The notes below the pieces were generated by a model. It was not told where the DNA came from and searched no databases. It was given only the letters and a program-made list of their open reading frames with translations. Positions 7,000-11,652 of a stretch of 11,652 nucleotides of DNA are shown here, one piece after another. The position numbers and the translations under genes were made by a program. Source of the DNA: an uncultured Eggerthellaceae bacterium (GTDB lineage: Bacteria; Actinomycetota; Coriobacteriia; Coriobacteriales; Eggerthellaceae); the NCBI GenBank assembly GCA_934630485.1, contig CAKTWD010000043.1:1-11652 (forward strand), read 5' to 3'. How positions within the stretch are numbered: the stretch's first letter is position 1; every line of letters begins with the position of its first letter.

Positions 7000-7833
7000 C
7001 TACTCACCGTCTTTCTTGCATACGATCGGGCAATCTGCAGCACGTGCCGCAGCGGCTTCGCGGGCGTTTGCGTAACCATCGGCTACGACGTCACGATAGA
7101 CGCCCAGCGGATAGTATGGAAGCATGTTCTCGCGCATCCACTCGAAAGCCTTTTGCGGAGTCATGCCCCAGTTGGTCGGGCACGTGGAAACAACCTCGAT
7201 AAGCGAATAGCCAACGCCGTCGACCTGGTTCTGGAAGGCCTTCTTGATGGCGCGCTTGGCGTTACGCACGTTCTTCGGGGAGTCCACGCAAACACGCTCG
7301 AGATATGCCGGGCCGTCAAGAGAGCTCAACAACTCGCATACGCGAACCGGATAACCTGCGGTATTGACGTCGCGACCGTAGGGTGAAGTTTGCGTGACCT
7401 GATTGGGAAGGCTTGTCGGAGCCATCTGGCCGCCGGTCATGCCGTAGATGGCATTATTGATGAAGATAACGGTGATGTTCTCGCCGCGCGTAGCCGCATG
7501 AATGGTTTCCGCCATTCCGATGCTGGCAAGGTCACCGTCGCCCTGATAAGCAAAAACGATATTGTCGGGATTAACACGTTTGACACCCGTTGCAACCGCC
7601 GGTGCACGACCGTGGGCGGCTTCAACCATGTCGCAACCAAAGAAATCGTATGCCATGACAGAGCAACCAACGGGCGCGATGCCAATCGTGGAACCCTCGA
7701 TGTCAAGCTCGTCGATGCTTTCGGCAACCAGGCGCATAACGATACCGTGAGTGCAGCCAGGGCAGAAATTAGTCACGACGGGCAGCAGGGAATGCGGGCG
7801 CTGGAAAACGATATTGCCGGTTTCATTCGCCAT
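7000..7833 (-). CDS. 2-oxoacid:ferredoxin oxidoreductase, beta subunit (TPP-binding)
   Basis: The beta subunit carries thiamine pyrophosphate, where the 2-oxoacid is decarboxylated. The 277-residue protein has CPGCTHG at 24-30, characteristic of KorB/VorA-type subunits, and GIAPVGCS at 51-58. The TPP-Mg motif begins GDGD (98-101) and ends INNAIYGMTGGQMAPTS (125-141). The C-terminal part has TCPTNWGMTPQKAFEWM, as in VOR/KGOR relatives. The ATG at 7833 is one base after the alpha stop; the Shine-Dalgarno GGTGAG lies within the last alpha codons. The same arrangement recurs at the beta-gamma junction. The motifs fit a CoA-dependent oxidoreductase of branched-chain 2-oxoacids or 2-oxoglutarate; sequence alone does not choose between them. 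Confidence 0.93.
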   Translation of the reverse strand: MANETGNIVFQRPHSLLPVVTNFCPGCTHGIVMRLVAESIDELDIEGSTIGIAPVGCSVMAYDFFGCDMVEAAHGRAPAVATGVKRVNPDNIVFAYQGDGDLASIGMAETIHAATRGENITVIFINNAIYGMTGGQMAPTSLPNQVTQTSPYGRDVNTAGYPVRVCELLSSLDGPAYLERVCVDSPKNVRNAKRAIKKAFQNQVDGVGYSLIEVVSTCPTNWGMTPQKAFEWMRENMLPYYPLGVYRDVVADGYANAREAAAARAADCPIVCKKDGE

Positions 7834-7834
7834 G

Positions 7835-8899
7835 TTACTCACCCGCCCTCTCATTGATCTCTTCAATCTTTGCCAAAACCTCAACCGGCGTGGGGATCAC
7901 ACCACCGGTGCGGCCATAGAATTCAACAGGGGCTTCCCCGTTCACAGCCAGGCGAATATCTTCCACCATCTGACCCATGTTCATCTCAACCGAGAGGTAG
8001 GACTGAGCCGTATGCAGCGTTGCACGGATGGCATCGACCGGGAACGGCCACAACGTAATAGGACGGACAAGGCCGGCTTTGATTCCCTTTTCGCGAGCAG
8101 CCCTAACAGCGCTGCGAGCGATTCGCGCAGACGCACCAAAAGCGACAAGAACGATCTCGGCATCGTCGCACATGAACGTCTCAGCGCGTTGCTCGGTTTC
8201 CTTGATCGCCTCGTAGCGTTCAAAACGCTCGAAATTCAGACGCTCAAGCTCCTCTGCAGTAAGGTACAGCGAGTTCGCCACGTTGTGAGGACGAGCGTTC
8301 TTGTGGCCGGTGGTTGCCCAGGGCTTCTCGGGTAGCGACTCGATGCGCTCAGGAAGAACAACGGGCTCCATCATCTGACCAAGCATGCCGTCAGCAAGGA
8401 TCATTGCGGGCATGCGATACTTATCTGCTGCATCAAACGCGTAATAGACGAGATCGGCCATTTCCTGAACGGTGGAAGGCGCGAAAACCAGCAGCTGGAA
8501 GTCACCATGACCGAGTGACTTGGTTGCCTGCCAGTAGTCGGACTGGGAAGGCTGAATGGAGCCAAGACCCGGACCGCCACGCTCAACGTTAATGATGACG
8601 CCGGGAAGATCGGCGCCCGCCATATATGAAATGCCTTCGCTCTTCAACGAGATTCCCGGAGAGGAAGACGAGGTCATAACGCGGGCACCTGCAGCAGATG
8701 CGCCGTAGACCATGTTGATGGCCGCAACTTCGCTTTCAGCCTGCAGGTACGTGCCGCCCTCTTTGGGCATACGCTTTGCCATGTATGCTGCAAGCTCGGT
8801 TTGCGGGGTGATGGGGTAGCCGAAGAAGAACTTGCATCCTGCGCGAATGGCGCTTTCCGCAAGAGCCTCGTTACCCTTCATCAAAACTTTTTCAGACAT
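7835..8899 (-). CDS. vorB: 2-oxoacid:ferredoxin oxidoreductase, alpha subunit (VorB-like)
   Basis: The alpha subunit supplies the pyrimidine-binding half of the TPP site and helps bind CoA. The 354-residue protein begins MSEKVLMKGNEALAESAIRA and has YPITP at 28-32, QAESEVAAINMVYGA at 53-67, TSSSSPGISLKSEG at 76-89, and RGGPGLGSIQPSQSDYWQ at 107-124. From memory this pattern is closest to subunits annotated as 3-methyl-2-oxobutanoate (2-oxoisovalerate) dehydrogenase VorB, which would give isobutyryl-CoA from valine breakdown. 2-oxoglutarate oxidoreductase alpha subunits are close relatives and remain possible. ATG 8899 is preceded at five bases by GAGGTGA, nearly ideal. It overlaps no gene; the ferredoxin stop lies five bases before it. 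A longer in-frame reading upstream lies inside the ferredoxin gene. Confidence 0.93.
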   Translation of the reverse strand: MSEKVLMKGNEALAESAIRAGCKFFFGYPITPQTELAAYMAKRMPKEGGTYLQAESEVAAINMVYGASAAGARVMTSSSSPGISLKSEGISYMAGADLPGVIINVERGGPGLGSIQPSQSDYWQATKSLGHGDFQLLVFAPSTVQEMADLVYYAFDAADKYRMPAMILADGMLGQMMEPVVLPERIESLPEKPWATTGHKNARPHNVANSLYLTAEELERLNFERFERYEAIKETEQRAETFMCDDAEIVLVAFGASARIARSAVRAAREKGIKAGLVRPITLWPFPVDAIRATLHTAQSYLSVEMNMGQMVEDIRLAVNGEAPVEFYGRTGGVIPTPVEVLAKIEEINERAGE

Positions 8900-8904
8900 G
8901 TGAA

Positions 8905-9111
8905 TCACCTCTCGACCGTGATTGCAACATCGGGGCACATCAATGCGCATGAAACGCAGCCGACGCATTTCGACTGATCGATGCAATGCGCGGGATGGTA
9001 GCCTTTGTCGGTGATCCGTTCATTATCGAGTTCGACGATGCCCAACGGACAAGCATCGACGCAAAGACCGCAGCCTTTGCAGAAGAACTCATCGACGATC
9101 ATTCTCGCCAT
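8905..9111 (-). CDS. Ferredoxin-like delta subunit of the 2-oxoacid oxidoreductase (two [4Fe-4S])
   Basis: This 68-residue protein should carry electrons from the TPP site to external ferredoxin. Two cluster motifs are clear: Cys11-x2-Cys14-x2-Cys17-x3-Cys21-Pro and Cys49-x2-Cys52-x2-Cys55-x3-Cys59-Pro, with a further Cys43 in HCIDQSKC. This is the classic bacterial-type 2[4Fe-4S] fold. Its position just before the alpha, beta and gamma genes marks it as the delta subunit rather than a free ferredoxin. GGGGGA a few bases before ATG 9111 is a plausible ribosome binding site. A 27-base gap separates it from the ATPase gene. Confidence 0.93.
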   Translation of the reverse strand: MARMIVDEFFCKGCGLCVDACPLGIVELDNERITDKGYHPAHCIDQSKCVGCVSCALMCPDVAITVER

Positions 9112-9138
9112 AGATCCCCCTCTTCTATCTAAGAAACC

Positions 9139-9909
9139 CTATTCCCAGGGGTTCTTCACGTAAATACTGACCGGATAAATGAAATCGCGGGAAGGAGCAT
9201 CCGGCCCGGCTCCTTCTTTCGTATGTTCGATTCTATCGTCAAGTGCACGTTGAAGATCGGAAGCAAGCTCGCGCTTTGCTGTTTTACATACGAGCGGTAG
9301 TTGAGTGATTTGAGAAACCTGAGAGGCTAAATCAAACGCATCGCACAGCAGATCAATCGAAGTTTCGTCTTTGAGATGCGCATTATCGACGATGCCAGTT
9401 GCTTTCAAATCACATGCGTTTTGAATTTGCAAGAGCATTTCGACTGCCTCAGAAGACTGCTGAGTGTCAAAACGACAGGCGTTCACCAAGTAAAGCATCG
9501 CATAATCGCCAAGCTTCACGACTTCAGAAAACCTGCCTAAAGCAGTTGCACCCACATCGTCGCCGCCGGCGTCGATGAGAACCACACGACCTTCGTCAGC
9601 CTTCTGCCATGCATCTTGTACAGCAGAAGTGATCGATCCTCGAAGACTTGGCACATCCAGACTCGAACCGGCCTCAGCGAATACCGGCGCAATCAAAGTT
9701 ACGCCATGCGCTTCGAGAAGCTTTCGCTGTTCGGAGGCTCGAAAATAGGGATTCACGATATCGAGATCGATAAGGGTCACGTGCTTGCCCATATCGGCAA
9801 GATCGCAAGCCAGATTGACGCTGAAATTGGTTTTTCCTACCCCGTAATGCCCGCAGATCACGGTTACCTGCGCGATCGAGTCGCGCAGGCTTTGAACGAG
9901 CGGACCCAT
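9139..9909 (-). CDS. MinD/ParA-type P-loop ATPase of unknown role, in the oxidoreductase operon
   Basis: This 256-residue ATPase has a P-loop GHYGVGKT at 20-27 (Lys26), a switch segment LIDLDIVNPYFR at 46-57, and a Walker B-like VVLIDAGGDD at 109-118. The overall pattern is that of the SIMIBI class (MinD, ParA, ApbC/NifH relatives). The normal deviant Walker A is KGGxGKT; here the position of the signature lysine is His21 and the next is Tyr22. No CxxC pair is present, so it lacks the cluster site of ApbC/Nbp35 scaffold proteins. The N-terminus has no membrane or amphipathic targeting helix that I can see, and the C-terminus lacks the MinD membrane helix. The ATG at 9909 overlaps the upstream stop as TAATG, a sign of translational coupling. 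A maturation or assembly factor for the oxidoreductase is my inference; function is unknown. Confidence 0.85.
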   Translation of the reverse strand: MGPLVQSLRDSIAQVTVICGHYGVGKTNFSVNLACDLADMGKHVTLIDLDIVNPYFRASEQRKLLEAHGVTLIAPVFAEAGSSLDVPSLRGSITSAVQDAWQKADEGRVVLIDAGGDDVGATALGRFSEVVKLGDYAMLYLVNACRFDTQQSSEAVEMLLQIQNACDLKATGIVDNAHLKDETSIDLLCDAFDLASQVSQITQLPLVCKTAKRELASDLQRALDDRIEHTKEGAGPDAPSRDFIYPVSIYVKNPWE

Positions 9910-11652
9910 TAGACCAAACCGTCGATGCCCTTCTTGGCATCGTTCTCGCGAATGGCGACTCGACGGATTTTACCGTTTACTGTTTTGGGAAGTTCCTCAA
10001 CATACTCGATGATGCGCGGGTACTTGTACGGAGCGGTCTTATGCTTTACCCAGGTTTGAAGCTCTTTCGTAAGGATCTCGGAACCATGAATGCCGTTTTG
10101 CAACACGATGGTTGCTTTGACGGCTTTGCCACGGACAGGGTCGGGGACGCCAGTGACAGCGCACTCGCGAACAGCCTCATGTTCAAGCAAGACGCTTTCG
10201 ATTTCGAACGGCCCAATACGATAGCCGCTAGATTTGATGACGTCGTCATTTCGACCGACATACCAAAAGTAACCGTCTTCATCGACCCAGGCGGTGTCGC
10301 CGGTGTGGTACCAACCGTCATACATCGCAGCTGCGGTACGCTCTTCATTACGGTAGTAGCACATCATGATACCTGCAGGCTGAGGATCGATCTTGATGCA
10401 GATCTCACCCGTCTCGCCAGGATTGCAGCGAGAACCGTCGGCACGCTGGATCTCGACCTCGTAAAGCGGCGAAGGCTTGCCCATCGAGCCGGAACGCGGG
10501 GTTGAATTGACCAGATTGGCTACGGTCAAGGGCGTTTCTGTCTGTCCGAAACCCTCGTAAATAACCAGCCCGGTGTGCTCCTTCCAATAGTCGAAGATGT
10601 CGGGATTCAATGCCTCTCCGGCAGTAGTAGAGTACTTAAGCGTGGAAAGATCATACTTATCGACACCCTCTTGCATGAACAGACGATACATGGTGGGCGG
10701 GCAGCAAAGCGTGGTGATGTTATATTGGCTGATAAGCGACAATAGTTCGCCCGCATGGAAGCGGTCGTAATCGTACGTGAAAACACATGCCTCCATAAGC
10801 CATTGACCATAGAACTTGCCCCAGACAGCTTTGCCCCAGCCAGTATCGGCAATAGTGAAATGCAAACCTTCGGGATCGACGTTATGCCAGTGTTTTGCGG
10901 TAACCAAATGGGCGACTGCGTAGGTTGAATTGTGCAAAACCATCTTTGGGTTGCCCGAAGTGCCGCTGGAGAAATACATGAGCATAGGGTCGGCAGCAAG
11001 CGTGTTTACGTGTTCAAGTTCGTCGGACGCTTGACGGACGCCGCTGTTGAAGTCATGCCAGCCCTCGCGCTGAACAGCAGCAGCGCAAATGCCCCGTTCA
11101 CCAGAAAGAACCGGACCAACAAGCTCATCTTCTGGAAGGATCCAGTTGCCATTTTCGTCTTGGGGACTCAAACCACCTCCAGCGCCGTTCACCAGGAAGA
11201 GGCTCTCAACGGTCGGGCATTCTGCAACGACGTTGTCGACGATCTGGGCGATGTCGCCTACCGTGGTGCAAACGATTGCCTTGATGGATGCGCCGTTTAG
11301 GCGATAAACAAGGTCGTGCTCCTTCAACATGAACGTCGCCGGAACCATGACCGCGCCAAGTTTGGCCAAGGCAGTAGCCACAAACCAGAACTGATAGTGA
11401 CGGCGAAGGATGACCATCACGTAATCGCCCTTGGCGATGCCATGTTCTGCGAAGTAATTCGCGGTTTTGTCGGACCACTTCTTCATGTCCGCGAAAGTGA
11501 AGACATGCTCTTCGCCTTCGGGATTGCGCCATACCATAGCACGACGGTCGGGATCGTTTACCGCGATGTCATCAACGACGTCGTAACCGAAATTAAAGTC
11601 TGCCGGGATGTTTACTTTGAAGTCGCTAAGCACGCCTTTACTATCGTATGCC
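9909..11652 (-). CDS. AMP-forming acyl-CoA synthetase (5' end probably beyond window)
   Basis: It activates a carboxylic acid with ATP and CoA to acyl-CoA, AMP and pyrophosphate. Counting from the GTG at 11633 (574 residues), the adenylation motifs are: phosphate loop YFSSGTSGNPKMVLH at 220-234, YEGFGQTE at 359-366, GWYHTGDTAWVDEDGY at 440-455, the hinge RNDDVIKSSGYRIGPFEIES at 461-480, and catalytic Lys555 in PKTVNGKIRR. This matches the acetyl-/medium-chain acyl-CoA synthetase (ACSM-like) group; the substrate cannot be read. The reading frame is open to the window edge, and the GTG has no properly spaced ribosome binding site, so the true start probably lies outside. Residues about 150-195 look like an extra acidic insertion. 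The stop overlaps the ATPase start (TAATG), placing it in one operon with the oxidoreductase that makes acyl-CoA. Confidence 0.93.
   Translation of the reverse strand, partial: AYDSKGVLSDFKVNIPADFNFGYDVVDDIAVNDPDRRAMVWRNPEGEEHVFTFADMKKWSDKTANYFAEHGIAKGDYVMVILRRHYQFWFVATALAKLGAVMVPATFMLKEHDLVYRLNGASIKAIVCTTVGDIAQIVDNVVAECPTVESLFLVNGAGGGLSPQDENGNWILPEDELVGPVLSGERGICAAAVQREGWHDFNSGVRQASDELEHVNTLAADPMLMYFSSGTSGNPKMVLHNSTYAVAHLVTAKHWHNVDPEGLHFTIADTGWGKAVWGKFYGQWLMEACVFTYDYDRFHAGELLSLISQYNITTLCCPPTMYRLFMQEGVDKYDLSTLKYSTTAGEALNPDIFDYWKEHTGLVIYEGFGQTETPLTVANLVNSTPRSGSMGKPSPLYEVEIQRADGSRCNPGETGEICIKIDPQPAGIMMCYYRNEERTAAAMYDGWYHTGDTAWVDEDGYFWYVGRNDDVIKSSGYRIGPFEIESVLLEHEAVRECAVTGVPDPVRGKAVKATIVLQNGIHGSEILTKELQTWVKHKTAPYKYPRIIEYVEELPKTVNGKIRRVAIRENDAKKGIDGLV

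Noticed and set aside
8900..8986. Upstream start for the oxidoreductase alpha subunit
   Set aside because: It falls inside the ferredoxin gene. The ATG at 8899 with GAGGTGA and the conserved MSEKVLMKGNEA start is clearly better.
9139..9909. Calling the ATPase a septum-site MinD or a chromosome-partition ParA
   Set aside because: There is no minC/minE or parB neighbour, no C-terminal membrane helix, and the P-loop departs from KGGxGKT. The metabolic operon context argues for another role.

Overview
All the genes in this window lie on the minus strand, so they read from right to left. The base composition looks moderate in G+C. There are no mobile elements, RNA genes or CRISPR arrays. The sequence holds two operons, both cut by the window edges, separated by one regulatory intergenic region at 6004-6461. 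The ferredoxin-dependent 2-oxoacid oxidoreductase points to an anaerobe. The order pyrR-pyrB-pyrC-carA-carB is known from both Actinobacteria and Bacillota. An anaerobic actinobacterium of the Coriobacteriia type is my best guess, but it is an inference only.

Right part (6462-11652), a ferredoxin-linked acyl-CoA operon. An AMP-forming acyl-CoA synthetase (5' end probably outside the window) is followed, with a TAATG stop/start overlap, by a MinD/ParA-like ATPase with an unusual P-loop. Next come four small genes for a 2-oxoacid:ferredoxin oxidoreductase: a two-cluster ferredoxin subunit, then alpha (VorB-like), beta (TPP-binding) and gamma subunits. The oxidoreductase converts a 2-oxoacid (probably branched-chain, alternatively 2-oxoglutarate) plus CoA to acyl-CoA, CO2 and reduced ferredoxin, or the reverse. 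The synthetase interconverts free acid and acyl-CoA. The ATPase has no assigned job. The operon ends in a long hairpin terminator at 6397-6431.

Centre (6004-6461), control region. It contains a good sigma-70-type promoter (TTGCAT, 17 bp, TATATT) whose two boxes each fall in a palindrome. Immediately downstream is a hairpin with a CAGAGA hexaloop and a purine-rich internal loop, matching a PyrR-binding element. An intrinsic terminator follows, whose 5' arm can instead pair with the 3' arm of the PyrR hairpin. Together this reads as a complete PyrR/UMP-controlled transcription attenuator.

Left part (1-6003), the de novo pyrimidine operon: pyrR (regulator), pyrB (aspartate carbamoyltransferase), pyrC (dihydroorotase), carA and carB (carbamoyl-phosphate synthase subunits). 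carB is cut by the left edge after about 580 codons. The genes overlap or lie within a few bases of each other and most have clear Shine-Dalgarno sites. The enzymes run from glutamine and bicarbonate through carbamoyl phosphate and carbamoyl aspartate to dihydroorotate. CarA is unusually long because of an insertion in its amidotransferase domain and a C-terminal tail.
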